Shown: positions 24,809 to 31,989 of the stretch, one piece after another
Numbering within the stretch: position 1 is the first letter of the stretch
How the letters are laid out: every line of letters begins with the position of its first letter
NCBI GenBank assembly: GCA_030037475.1
Contig: JASHRH010000004.1
Span: forward strand, 1 to 40,235
DNA length: 40,235 nucleotides
Direction: 5' to 3'
Source of the DNA: Acidobacteriaceae bacterium
GTDB taxonomy: Bacteria > Acidobacteriota > Terriglobia > Terriglobales > Acidobacteriaceae
Position numbers and translations under genes: made by a program
The notes under the pieces: generated by a model
Seen by the model: the letters and a program-made list of their open reading frames with translations, nothing else
What the model was told of the DNA's origin: nothing
Database searches by the model: none

Positions 24809-25246
24809 TCAGGCGCCGGCAGGAGCCGCGCCCAGGTGCTTGATCAGGGTCAGCTCGGTCCCCGGGTGCAGTTGCTTGAAGTGTACTTCATCCATAAACG
24901 ACCGGATGATGAAGATTCCGCGCCCCGAGCCGCGCAGCAAATTCTCCGGCGCCAGCGGATCCGGCAGCGTCGCCGGATCCAGCCCCTTGCCCTCGTCCGT
25001 AATCCGGATGACCAGCGACGATCCCGTGTTCTCGAAGCTCGCCGTCATCCGCTTCTGCGGATCGTAGGCGTTCCCGTGCAGTACCGCGTTCACCGCCGCC
25101 TCGCGTACCGCCATGGAGATGCGGAAGATCTCGTCGTCATCCACCCCCGCCTTGCGCGCCATCTGCTCGGCGGTCTCCTCCACCTTGTTCACGCTGTCCA
25201 GCGACGAATCCAGAGTGTACGTAATGCGGCTGGCCTGTGCTGTCAA
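24809..25246 (-). CDS. RsbW-like anti-sigma serine kinase (GHKL ATPase)
   Basis: A 145-residue histidine-kinase-like ATPase of the RsbW/SpoIIAB family. The N box REAAVNAVLHGN (Asn53), G1 box DEGKG (84-88) and G2 box GSGRGIFII (106-114) are present, so ATP binding and kinase activity are likely. The start chosen is TTG at 25246, which has GAGG six bases upstream and gives the normal family length. The frame is open to a GTG at 25393, but the extra 49 residues look non-coding. The partner is the STAS protein encoded just downstream. The switched target could be a sigma factor elsewhere or another signalling protein. Confidence 0.87.
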   Translation of the reverse strand: MTAQASRITYTLDSSLDSVNKVEETAEQMARKAGVDDDEIFRISMAVREAAVNAVLHGNAYDPQKRMTASFENTGSSLVIRITDEGKGLDPATLPDPLAPENLLRGSGRGIFIIRSFMDEVHFKQLHPGTELTLIKHLGAAPAGA

Positions 25247-25503
25247 ATGCTTCCTCGCTCCGGAAATCGCCTGTTCCGGGCCTGTTTTGCCCGTAGGCGC
25301 AGTTTGCTTGCTGGAACTGCGGATGTCAAGCGTTTGCCTGTCCCCAGTGCACCAGCTCTCCCTCCGGAAGCGGTTCGAAGAATTCCGGGCCAACCACGTG
25401 CCGGCCCCTGAGCGATCCTGGTTCTGTCCTGCTCTCTGCTGTCCTGTTCGGGAACCAGTCGCCGGTTCCCTGCGTATCCGCTTCTAAACCTGTGGAGGCT
25501 TCG

Positions 25504-25731
25504 ATGGCCGGACTTGTCGGTGTCGGACTCTATTTCCTGCCCTCGCTCATCGCCGCGGCGCGCCAGACTCACAACGCCGTCGGCGTCTTCTTTCTGAATC
25601 TCTTCCTCGGCTGGACGGGTGTGGGCTGGATCATCGCCCTCATCATCGCGCTCTGTTCCTCGCCCTGGCCGGCGCACTGCTGTTATCAGTACCCCCCAGG
25701 CTACTACTATCCGCCTCCGCGGCGCTGGTAA
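25504..25731 (+). CDS. Superinfection-immunity-family small membrane protein
   Basis: A 75-residue protein with two hydrophobic helices joined by a short loop: VGVGLYFLPSLIAAARQ and AVGVFFLNLFLGWTGVGWII. The core LYFLPSxIAA...NxFLGWTGxGWIIAL is the signature of the family named after the T4 superinfection immunity protein Imm, common in bacterial chromosomes with no known role there. The tail has Cys-Cys and a Tyr/Pro-rich end (YQYPPGYYYPPP). The ATG at 25504 has GGAGG at 25494-25498. The 257 bases upstream hold no other gene that I can support. Confidence 0.8.
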   Translation: MAGLVGVGLYFLPSLIAAARQTHNAVGVFFLNLFLGWTGVGWIIALIIALCSSPWPAHCCYQYPPGYYYPPPRRW

Positions 25732-25862
25732 GCACCGGATGTTCCGCTACTTCCCCGCCTGAAATTCGACCCGTCCGCCATTCCCGTCCAGGCGCGTTCC
25801 GGGCTGGTGCGGAATCCCGCAACTTTTTGCGGCGTCTAATGTTATTAGTGATAGCAAGCCGT

Positions 25863-25932
25863 CCGGGTCCAGTTCAGGAGCCGGGCGCCTTGGCCGGATC
25901 GAAACCGGGTAGTGCCGGAGGGTCCGACCCGG
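25863..25932 (+). promoter_or_regulatory. Foldable leader that could mask the ribosome site of the Gly/Tyr-rich gene
   Basis: CCGGGTC (25863-25869) is perfectly complementary to GACCCGG (25926-25932), and the last two bases of the second arm are the first two of the GGAGG ribosome site (25931-25935). The enclosed 56 bases are rich in further CCGG pairings (for example near 25881-25918). This is a candidate structured 5' leader. It does not match any riboswitch class I know. Confidence 0.35.
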
Positions 25933-25943
25933 AGGTTCTTCTC

Positions 25944-26582
25944 ATGAGATCACTGCGATACATGTTCATGGCTGTCCTGTTGGCAGCGGTGCCCTTTGCC
26001 CTGGCGCGGCCGGCTCAGGCTCAGGTCGCCGTCGGAATCGGCATCGGCCCGTACGTCGGTTACCCTGCTCCCTATTACGTCGCTGGCCCGCCCGTCTGCG
26101 AGTGGGGCTATTACTCGTATTATCCCTACGACTGCGCACCCTACGGCTATTGGGGTCCGGACTGGTTCTATGACGGTGTCTTTATCGGCGCCGGCCCGTG
26201 GTTCCACGGCTGGTATGGCCGTCCGTGGGGATGGGGATGGGGCCGCGTCGGCTACTACGGCTATCGCGGATTCGGATATCGCGGCGGCTACGGCTATGGT
26301 CGCGCCGGCTTTGGGTACCGCGGCGGGTATGCCAACGGCTATCGTGGCGGATATGCTGGCGGATACCGCGGCGGTTATGCCAGCGGATACCGGGGATCCA
26401 TGGGCGCTCGCAGCTTGAGCTCCGGCGCGCGCGGCTACTCCGGCGGGTACCGCGGTGGCTATTCCGGCGGCTTCCGCGGTGGTGCGGCCCGCTCCTTCGG
26501 CGGTGGGTTCCACGGTGGTGGTGGCTTCCATGGGGGTGGCGGATTCCATGGAGGTGGTGGCGGCCACGGCGGACACCGCTAA
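25944..26582 (+). CDS. Secreted Gly/Tyr-rich repeat protein
   Basis: A 212-residue exported protein. Residues 1-27 are a signal peptide (MRSLRYMFMAVLLAAVPFALA, cleaved near AQA). Next comes an aromatic Tyr/Pro/Trp region with two Cys (VCEWGYYSYYPYDCAPYGYW). Residues about 100-180 repeat GYRGGY/GYRGGYA units, and the C-terminus repeats GGGFHG and ends GGHGGHR. Such low-complexity Gly/Tyr/His proteins are often structural surface proteins, metal-binding or aggregation-prone. The sequence gives no enzyme. The ATG at 25944 has GGAGG eight bases upstream. The repeats translate into long spurious frames on the opposite strand. Confidence 0.8.
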   Translation: MRSLRYMFMAVLLAAVPFALARPAQAQVAVGIGIGPYVGYPAPYYVAGPPVCEWGYYSYYPYDCAPYGYWGPDWFYDGVFIGAGPWFHGWYGRPWGWGWGRVGYYGYRGFGYRGGYGYGRAGFGYRGGYANGYRGGYAGGYRGGYASGYRGSMGARSLSSGARGYSGGYRGGYSGGFRGGAARSFGGGFHGGGGFHGGGGFHGGGGGHGGHR

Positions 26583-26606
26583 ATCCTGCTGATGGTGCAC
26601 ACATCA

Positions 26607-26628
26607 GGCCCGCTCTTCAGAGCGGGCC
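26607..26628. terminator. Hairpin between the Gly/Tyr-rich gene and murG
   Basis: GGCCCGCTCT (26607-26616) and AGAGCGGGCC (26619-26628) form a perfect 10-bp stem with a two-base gap, in the 53-base space between convergent genes. Only a weak T-rich tail (TTCGTGTCT) follows on the top strand, so termination is likely but not textbook. Confidence 0.7.
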
Positions 26629-26635
26629 TTCGTGT

Positions 26636-27745
26636 CTATGCCTCATTTCTGCCGCGACCGCGCGCGATCTCCATCGCCATCGCCGCAATCCGCTCTGCGG
26701 CGTCCGGATGTGCCAGCATCCGCGCCTTCCCGGCCATTTCCCGCAGCCGGGCTGGATCGCTGAGCAGCTCCGTCAATGCCCGCAGCAGCGACTCCGGCGT
26801 TAATTCCTGTTCCAGGAGCATCCGCGCCGCGCCCGCCCGCGCCATCTCCTCGGCATTGCGCCGCTGATGATCGTCGGCCGACTGCGGAAACGGAACCAGC
26901 ACCGCCGGCTTCCCCGCCGCGCACAGCTCCGCTGCCGTCGAAGCGCCGCTGCGCGCGAGCACCAGATCCGCCGCCTCGAATCGCTTTGGCATATCGTCCA
27001 GAAACGCAGCCACCTGCCAGCGATCCCGCGGCGCTCCACTGGCCTCATACGCTGCCTGCGTGGCTTCAGTGTGGCGCGCGCCCGCCTGGTGCAGAACCGT
27101 GAGACCCGGAACCGCCTCCAGCAGCGCCGCGGCAATCTTCGGCATGGTCTGATTCAGCGCCCGCGCGCCCTGGCTGCCGCCAAAAACCAACAAGTGCGGA
27201 GTCAAATTCGCTGGACGGGAGGCGAGTTGAAAAAATTCCGCCCGCACCGGAATGCCTGTGACCTGCGCCCTGCGAAAGTACTGCGCTGCTGGAGCAAAGT
27301 TCACCGCCGCTGCCGTCACCCATCGTCCCACCAGCCGATTCGCCATGCCGGGCACGGCATTCGGCTCAAATGCCAGCGTCGGCACGCGGGCCAGAATCGC
27401 CGCCGCCATCATCGGCCCGGACGCGTATCCGCCCACGCCGATCACCGCAGCGGGCCGGAACGCACGCAGCGTCCCCACACACTGCATCAACCCGCGCGGC
27501 AGATCCGCCAGCGTCTTCAGCCGCGTTGCCAGCGACACCTGATTCAGTTGGCCTGCCCGGACCAGTTCGAGCCGGTAGCCCGCCTGCGGCACCAGCCGCG
27601 ACTCCAGCCCGCGTGCCGTGCCGACGAAAAGAACCTCCGCCTCGCAGCGGGCGCGCAGCGCGTCGGCGATGGCCAGCGCGGGCATGATGTGCCCGCCCGT
27701 TCCGCCTCCGGCGATCAGGAAGCGCGGAGCCGCATGAAGCGACAT
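26636..27745 (-). CDS. murG: UDP-GlcNAc:lipid I N-acetylglucosaminyltransferase MurG
   Basis: A 369-residue GT28 enzyme that converts lipid I to lipid II on the cytoplasmic membrane face. The N-terminal glycine loop IAGGGTGGHIMPALAIA (11-27) and the acceptor-side GVGGYASGPMM and FEPNAVPGMANR are present, as are the donor-domain LVFGGSQGARALNQ, LARSGASTAAELCA and VPFPQSADDHQRRNAE. The ATG at 27745 lies 8 bases after the ftsW stop, with GAAGGG in front. It is the last gene of the cluster here: the next gene is convergent, so murC, ddl, ftsQ, ftsA and ftsZ must lie elsewhere. Confidence 0.96.
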   Translation of the reverse strand: MSLHAAPRFLIAGGGTGGHIMPALAIADALRARCEAEVLFVGTARGLESRLVPQAGYRLELVRAGQLNQVSLATRLKTLADLPRGLMQCVGTLRAFRPAAVIGVGGYASGPMMAAAILARVPTLAFEPNAVPGMANRLVGRWVTAAAVNFAPAAQYFRRAQVTGIPVRAEFFQLASRPANLTPHLLVFGGSQGARALNQTMPKIAAALLEAVPGLTVLHQAGARHTEATQAAYEASGAPRDRWQVAAFLDDMPKRFEAADLVLARSGASTAAELCAAGKPAVLVPFPQSADDHQRRNAEEMARAGAARMLLEQELTPESLLRALTELLSDPARLREMAGKARMLAHPDAAERIAAMAMEIARGRGRNEA

Positions 27746-27753
27746 GCCGCCCT

Positions 27754-28845
27754 TCACTCCACGTCCTTCGTGATATTCAGGAGCACGCCCAGCAATGACA
27801 GCATGATGAACAGCGACGTGCCGCCATAGGAAACGAATGGCAGCGTGATGCCCTTGGTTGGCACCAGCGCCAGCACCACGCTGATGTTGAAGAACGCCTG
27901 GATGAGGATGGTCGCGGTGATGCCGAACGCCAGGAAGCGCGCGAACACATCCCGCGACAGCAGCGCCGCCCGCATCCCGCGATAGCCGATGAAGACAAAC
28001 AGCGCGACCACGGCCAGCGCGCCGATCAGTCCCAGCTCCTGCGCGATGTTCGCAAAGATGTAATCCGTGTGCGGCTCCGGCAGATAGAAGAGCTTCGCCG
28101 CGCCATCCATGTAGCCGACGCCGTGAAAGCCGCCCGAGCCGACGGCGATGAGCGACTGCATGATGTGATAGCCCTTGCCCAGCGGGTCCGATTCCGGATT
28201 GAGGAACGCCAGCAGCCGCTCGCGCCGCCACGGCACGCGAAACAACATCACGTAGAGCACCGGCACCGCGGCTACCGCGGCGTAGCCCAGATACTTCAGG
28301 TTCATGCCCGCCAGCCACAGCATGAGCGCAGTCACCGCCGCGCAGACCATCGCCGTGCCAAGATCGGGCTCTTTCAGGATCAGCGCAATGAAGACCAGGC
28401 TGGGCAGCGCCGCCGGCAGAATCGTATGCCGCCAATCCTCAATCGACCCCATTCGGTCCTGCAAAAACCACGCCAGAAAAACCACCATCGCTGGCTTGGC
28501 GATCTCCGACGGCTCCAGCGACAACGGTCCCAGGCGGATCCAGCGATGCGTGTTGTGCGAATCGCGCGTGAGAAACGCGGCCAGCATCAGGATGATGGCC
28601 ATCCCCACGAGCGGGAAAACCACGCTCGCGCGATTCCAGGCGCGATAGTCCACCCGCATCAGCGCGGTCATGGCGACCAGCCCCAGCGCGGCCCAGATCG
28701 CCTGGCGCGCGACAAAATAATACGGTGAGTTGTAGTCGGCCTTGGCCATCACCGCCGACGCGCTGAAGACCATGGCCAGCCCCATCACCACCAGCACCAG
28801 CGTGGCGCAATAGAGCCACTTGTCGACGCCTACTCGCTTCGCCAT
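27754..28845 (-). CDS. ftsW: SEDS peptidoglycan polymerase FtsW
   Basis: A 363-residue polytopic SEDS protein that polymerises lipid II with the septal PBP FtsI. About ten helices are visible. Family motifs are SLEPSEIAKPAMVVFLAWFL, the extracellular loop GSGGFHGVGYMDGAAKLFYL, PEPHTDYIFANIAQELGLIG and the C-terminal LPFVSYGGTSL. It is on the short side for FtsW, with a minimal cytosolic N-terminus (MAKRVGVDKW). A rod-type RodA is the alternative, but its place between murD and murG makes FtsW nearly certain. No Shine-Dalgarno precedes the ATG at 28845. The 352 bases before it carry a tandem repeat and two hairpins. Confidence 0.94.
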   Translation of the reverse strand: MAKRVGVDKWLYCATLVLVVMGLAMVFSASAVMAKADYNSPYYFVARQAIWAALGLVAMTALMRVDYRAWNRASVVFPLVGMAIILMLAAFLTRDSHNTHRWIRLGPLSLEPSEIAKPAMVVFLAWFLQDRMGSIEDWRHTILPAALPSLVFIALILKEPDLGTAMVCAAVTALMLWLAGMNLKYLGYAAVAAVPVLYVMLFRVPWRRERLLAFLNPESDPLGKGYHIMQSLIAVGSGGFHGVGYMDGAAKLFYLPEPHTDYIFANIAQELGLIGALAVVALFVFIGYRGMRAALLSRDVFARFLAFGITATILIQAFFNISVVLALVPTKGITLPFVSYGGTSLFIMLSLLGVLLNITKDVE

Positions 28846-28931
28846 GGGTTAGTTGCCGGTTCCAGGTTGCTGATTGTCGGATGGCTGGTTTTCAGTTCCT
28901 GATAATGACGCGAATGATTTGGCCCCCCCTG

Positions 28932-29016
28932 GCGCGAAGCGGTCCCCTGCGCGAAGTGGTCCCGCGCACGAAGCAGTCTCCGGCGCGAAGCAGTCCCCGG
29001 CGCAAAGCGGTCCCGC
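28932..29016. repeat. Five tandem copies of a 17-bp unit between murD and ftsW
   Basis: Exactly five head-to-tail 17-bp units: GCGCGAAGCGGTCCCCT, GCGCGAAGTGGTCCCGC, GCACGAAGCAGTCTCCG, GCGCGAAGCAGTCCCCG and GCGCAAAGCGGTCCCGC. There are no spacers, so it is not a CRISPR array. It lies inside the dcw cluster, between the ftsW start and the murD stop, where the two genes are separated by 352 bases. Confidence 0.9.
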
Positions 29017-29037
29017 GCAGCGGGACGACGGTAGAAG

Positions 29038-29095
29038 CCCCGGCCTTCAGGCCGGGGAAATTCTGGCGAATTCCACTTTCGGGCCTTTAGGCCCG
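29038..29095. repeat. Two GC-rich hairpins next to the 17-bp array
   Basis: CCCCGGCCT/AGGCCGGGG (29038-29057) forms a 9-bp stem and CGGGCCT/AGGCCCG (29080-29095) a 7-bp stem, each with a two-base centre. They resemble REP-type palindromes. The rest of the stretch 29096-29197 shows nothing I can name. Confidence 0.75.
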
Positions 29096-29197
29096 GAAAA
29101 CTTCGCATCGATATCGCCCCCGGGCTCCACGCAGACCGGCAGGACGCAGGCTGAATCCCGAAAAGATTTCGCCATGCAGGAGCCCCCGTTCCAACAA

Positions 29198-30580
29198 CTA
29201 ACTTTTCCCCACTCCGCGTCGTGCCAGAACCGCTTCCTTGAACACCCGCCCGCGATGCTCATAATTCTCAAACTGATCGAAGCTGGAGCACGCCGGCGCC
29301 AGCAGCACGATCTCGCCCGGCCTGGCCGCCTCGCCCGCCCGCGACACCGCCTCAGCCAGCGTGCCCGCGCTCACAATGGGAACCGCCCCCTCAATATGCG
29401 TGTGAATTTTCTCCGCCGCCGCGCCGATGGTATAAACCGCCCTGACCCTCTCGGTCAGCATGGTCCGCATCTGCCGGTAGTCGGAATTCTTGTCCTTTCC
29501 GCCGAGAATCAGGTGAATCCCGCCCGGAAAGGACGCAATCGCCTTCATGCTGGCGTCCACATTCGTTGCCTTGGAGTCGTTGTAGTAATCCACGCCGTTG
29601 ATCGTCGTCACAAACTCCAGCCGATGCTCTACGGCCCTGAAGTCGATCACCGCCTGCCGGATCGCCGCCGCCTCCACGCCGGCCAGCCGCGCTGCGCACA
29701 CCGCGGCGAGCACGTTCTCCACATTGTGTGTGCCCTTCAGCGGAATCTCGCTCACCTTCAGGACGGGCTCAGCCTTCGCCTGCTCCGATTCGCGGAACAG
29801 GATTGTGCCCTCGTGCACGAACGCCCCCTGCCGCACGACCCTGGTCCGGCTGAACCAGAACACCCGCGGGCCGCCATCGCTCCGGGCCCGTGCCGCCGCT
29901 CCTTTGGTCCCATCGTCGTCGGCGTTCAGCACCAGCGCATCTTCGGCTGTCTGCCGGGCGAAAATCCGCTCCTTCGCCGCGACATAATTTTCGAAGCTGC
30001 CATGCCGGTCCAGATGATCCGGCGTGATGTTCAGGATCACCGCAATCTGCGGATGGAAGGTATCCGTCGTTTCCAGCTGGAAGCTCGACACCTCCAGCAC
30101 CGACCATCCATCATCGCGCGACTCCTCAACGAGCGCGATCACGGGCACGCCGATGTTGCCGCCCACCTGCACGGAGAGCTTCCCGGCCTGCAGAATCTCG
30201 CCGCACAACGTCGTCGTTGTCGTCTTTCCGTTCGATCCGGTAATCGCCAGCACTTTGCCGCGCAGATAGTGCGCCGCCAGCTCCAGTTCTCCGATCACCG
30301 GCAGCCCGAACTTCTTCACCTGTGTCAGCTCGGGCGTGTCCACCGGTACCCCGGGGCTCACGACAATCAGATCCTGGCGCCGGAAGGTGAGCAGCCCGTG
30401 GCCGCCAGCTTCGACGGCAATGCCCTCATCGATGAGCGCGGGAATCTCCTTCGCCAGCTCTTCCGCGCTGCGCACGTCCGACACCGTCACCTGCGCGCCC
30501 TGGTGGCGCAAAAACAGCGCCGCCGCCAGCCCCGACTTCCCCAGGCCGACGACCAGTACCTTTTTCCATTTGATTTCCAT
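29198..30580 (-). CDS. murD: UDP-MurNAc-L-Ala:D-Glu ligase MurD
   Basis: A 460-residue Mur ligase adding D-glutamate to UDP-MurNAc-L-Ala in the cytosol. The N-terminal Rossmann domain has VLVVGLGKSGLAAALFL. The ATP loop is ITGSNGKTTT (113-122). The ligase motifs NITPDHLDRH, AVEHRLEFV and DSKATNVDASMKAI follow, with LILGGKDKNSDY in the C-terminal domain. It is a typical length. The ATG at 30580 has AGGA five bases upstream. It is 73 bases downstream of mraY. Confidence 0.96.
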   Translation of the reverse strand: MEIKWKKVLVVGLGKSGLAAALFLRHQGAQVTVSDVRSAEELAKEIPALIDEGIAVEAGGHGLLTFRRQDLIVVSPGVPVDTPELTQVKKFGLPVIGELELAAHYLRGKVLAITGSNGKTTTTTLCGEILQAGKLSVQVGGNIGVPVIALVEESRDDGWSVLEVSSFQLETTDTFHPQIAVILNITPDHLDRHGSFENYVAAKERIFARQTAEDALVLNADDDGTKGAAARARSDGGPRVFWFSRTRVVRQGAFVHEGTILFRESEQAKAEPVLKVSEIPLKGTHNVENVLAAVCAARLAGVEAAAIRQAVIDFRAVEHRLEFVTTINGVDYYNDSKATNVDASMKAIASFPGGIHLILGGKDKNSDYRQMRTMLTERVRAVYTIGAAAEKIHTHIEGAVPIVSAGTLAEAVSRAGEAARPGEIVLLAPACSSFDQFENYEHRGRVFKEAVLARRGVGKS

Positions 30581-30653
30581 GAAAATCCTGGGCGGCGCGC
30601 TACCGGCTACAGGCTGCCGGCTTATCTACACGCTAAACCCTCTACGCTATACG
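30581..30653 (-). repeat. Short repeats after the mraY stop codon
   Basis: Read on the minus strand, the gap after mraY repeats GTAGCG/TTAGCG-like words (GTAGCGTATAGCGTAGAGGG, TTTAGCGTGTAG, GTAGCCGGTAGCG), each containing a TAG. It is similar in spirit to the 15-bp arrays after other genes but has a different unit. Confidence 0.4.
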
Positions 30654-31793
30654 CTACCTCAGCTTCAGCGTGGTGAGTGCAAAGAGTGCAAACACCAGGG
30701 CGGCGATCCAGAAGCGCGCGATCACTTTGGATTCCGACCAGCCCAGCAATTCGAAATGATGGTGCAGCGGCGCCATCCTGAAAATCCGCTTGCCCCCGCG
30801 CAGCTTGTAGCTGCCCACCTGCAGGATGACGCTCATCGCCTCGAGATAGAACACCCCCCCGATAAACGGCAGCAGCAGTTCCTGCTTGATGACCACGGCC
30901 ATCGTGGCCAGCGCGCCGCCCAGCGCCAGCGAACCCACGTCGCCCATAAAGATTTCCGCCGGGTGCGCGTTGTACCACAGGAAACCGATCGCCGCGCCGG
31001 TCATCGACCCACCGAAGACGGTCACCTCGCTCACCAGCGGCATTCGCTGTAGTTCCAGATAATCCGCAAAGGTCACGTGTCCGCTCACATAGGTCAGCAC
31101 CGTCAGCGCGCCGGCGGCGATGATGGTGCAGCCGATGGCCAGCCCATCCAGGCCATCCGTCAGGTTGACCGCGTTGCTGGTGAGCACGATTACCAGCATG
31201 ACGAATACGATGAAGGGCAAAAACGCCACCACCCCGAAGTGCGGCAGATGCGCAAGAATCGCCGGAATCGCCAGCCGCGGCCGCAGGTACTTCACAAACG
31301 GCACGACCAGCCGCGTCGAATAGCTGCCACGCAGGTCCATCAGGACCAGCGCCACGGCGATCGCCGCCGAGGCCAGGAACTGATACAGCAGCTTGGCCCG
31401 CGCCGTCAGCCCCAGATTCCTGCGGTGCACCACCTTGATGTAATCGTCGGCGAACCCAATGGCGCCGTAGGCCGCGGCGGAAAACATCACCAGCCACACA
31501 AACGGATTCGACAGGTCCGCCCACAGCAGCGTCGGCAGCAGGATCGCGATGAGGATCAGCACCCCACCCATCGTTGGCGTGCCGGCCTTCTTCTGGTGCT
31601 CCTTCGGGCCTTCCTCGCGAATATACTGCCCGATCTGGAACTCACGCAGCTTCTCGATCACGTAGGGGCCGATCACCAGCGTGATCAGCAGCGCCGTCAG
31701 CGAGGCAAACGCGGTGCGAAACGTCAGATACCGGAAGATGCGGAAGGGTCTGAAGTAGGGAAACAGCTTCTGATAAAGGAGCCAGTAGAGCAA
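30654..31793 (-). CDS. mraY: Phospho-MurNAc-pentapeptide transferase MraY
   Basis: A 379-residue ten-helix membrane enzyme that loads phospho-MurNAc-pentapeptide onto undecaprenyl phosphate to make lipid I. Motifs are KKAGTPTMGG (69-78), FADDYIK with the catalytic/metal Asp pair (116-117), NAVNLTDGLDGLAIG, GDVGSLALGG and the MAPLHHHFELLGW His cluster. The start is TTG at 31793 (MLYWLLYQ, the family N-terminus) with GGAGG four bases upstream, an unusual start for a core gene. The stop is followed by short repeats. Confidence 0.96.
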   Translation of the reverse strand: MLYWLLYQKLFPYFRPFRIFRYLTFRTAFASLTALLITLVIGPYVIEKLREFQIGQYIREEGPKEHQKKAGTPTMGGVLILIAILLPTLLWADLSNPFVWLVMFSAAAYGAIGFADDYIKVVHRRNLGLTARAKLLYQFLASAAIAVALVLMDLRGSYSTRLVVPFVKYLRPRLAIPAILAHLPHFGVVAFLPFIVFVMLVIVLTSNAVNLTDGLDGLAIGCTIIAAGALTVLTYVSGHVTFADYLELQRMPLVSEVTVFGGSMTGAAIGFLWYNAHPAEIFMGDVGSLALGGALATMAVVIKQELLLPFIGGVFYLEAMSVILQVGSYKLRGGKRIFRMAPLHHHFELLGWSESKVIARFWIAALVFALFALTTLKLR

Positions 31794-31944
31794 ACGTCCT
31801 CCGCCCAGGCGTGGTGGTTGCCGCTATCTTATCGCGCCAGCCTGTGCGGATGGTCCGGGTTTTTCGCGCTTCTCCGTGGGCGTATTGCCTTAGATAATCG
31901 GCTGCGGCAGCGTCCTCGCCGGCAGGTTTTTCGCCGGCCGGGTC

Positions 31945-31989
31945 TTAGCTGACCGGACCTAAGCTGGCCGCTCCTTAGCTGCCCGGCTC
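31945..31989 (-). repeat. 15-bp tandem repeats spanning the murF stop codon
   Basis: On the minus strand the units are GAGCCGGGCAGCTAA, GGAGCGGCCAGCTTA and GGTCCGGTCAGCTAA, with a fourth degraded unit inside murF (to about 32004). The first unit supplies the last codons of murF and its TAA stop. The remaining bases 31801-31944 between mraY and murF hold no other clear signal. Confidence 0.65.

Noticed and set aside
25863-25943. Known riboswitch (cyclic di-GMP, SAM or glycine class) before the Gly/Tyr-rich gene
   Set aside because: I could not match the conserved core of any of these classes. Only generic pairing is visible.
26636-28435. A longer MurG with an N-terminal extension through ftsW
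   Set aside because: The upstream part overlaps ftsW in another frame. The ATG at 27745 gives the normal MurG start just before the glycine loop.
28932-29016. Possible CRISPR array in the murD-ftsW gap
   Set aside because: The units are directly joined with a 17-bp period and no spacers, and no cas gene is near.
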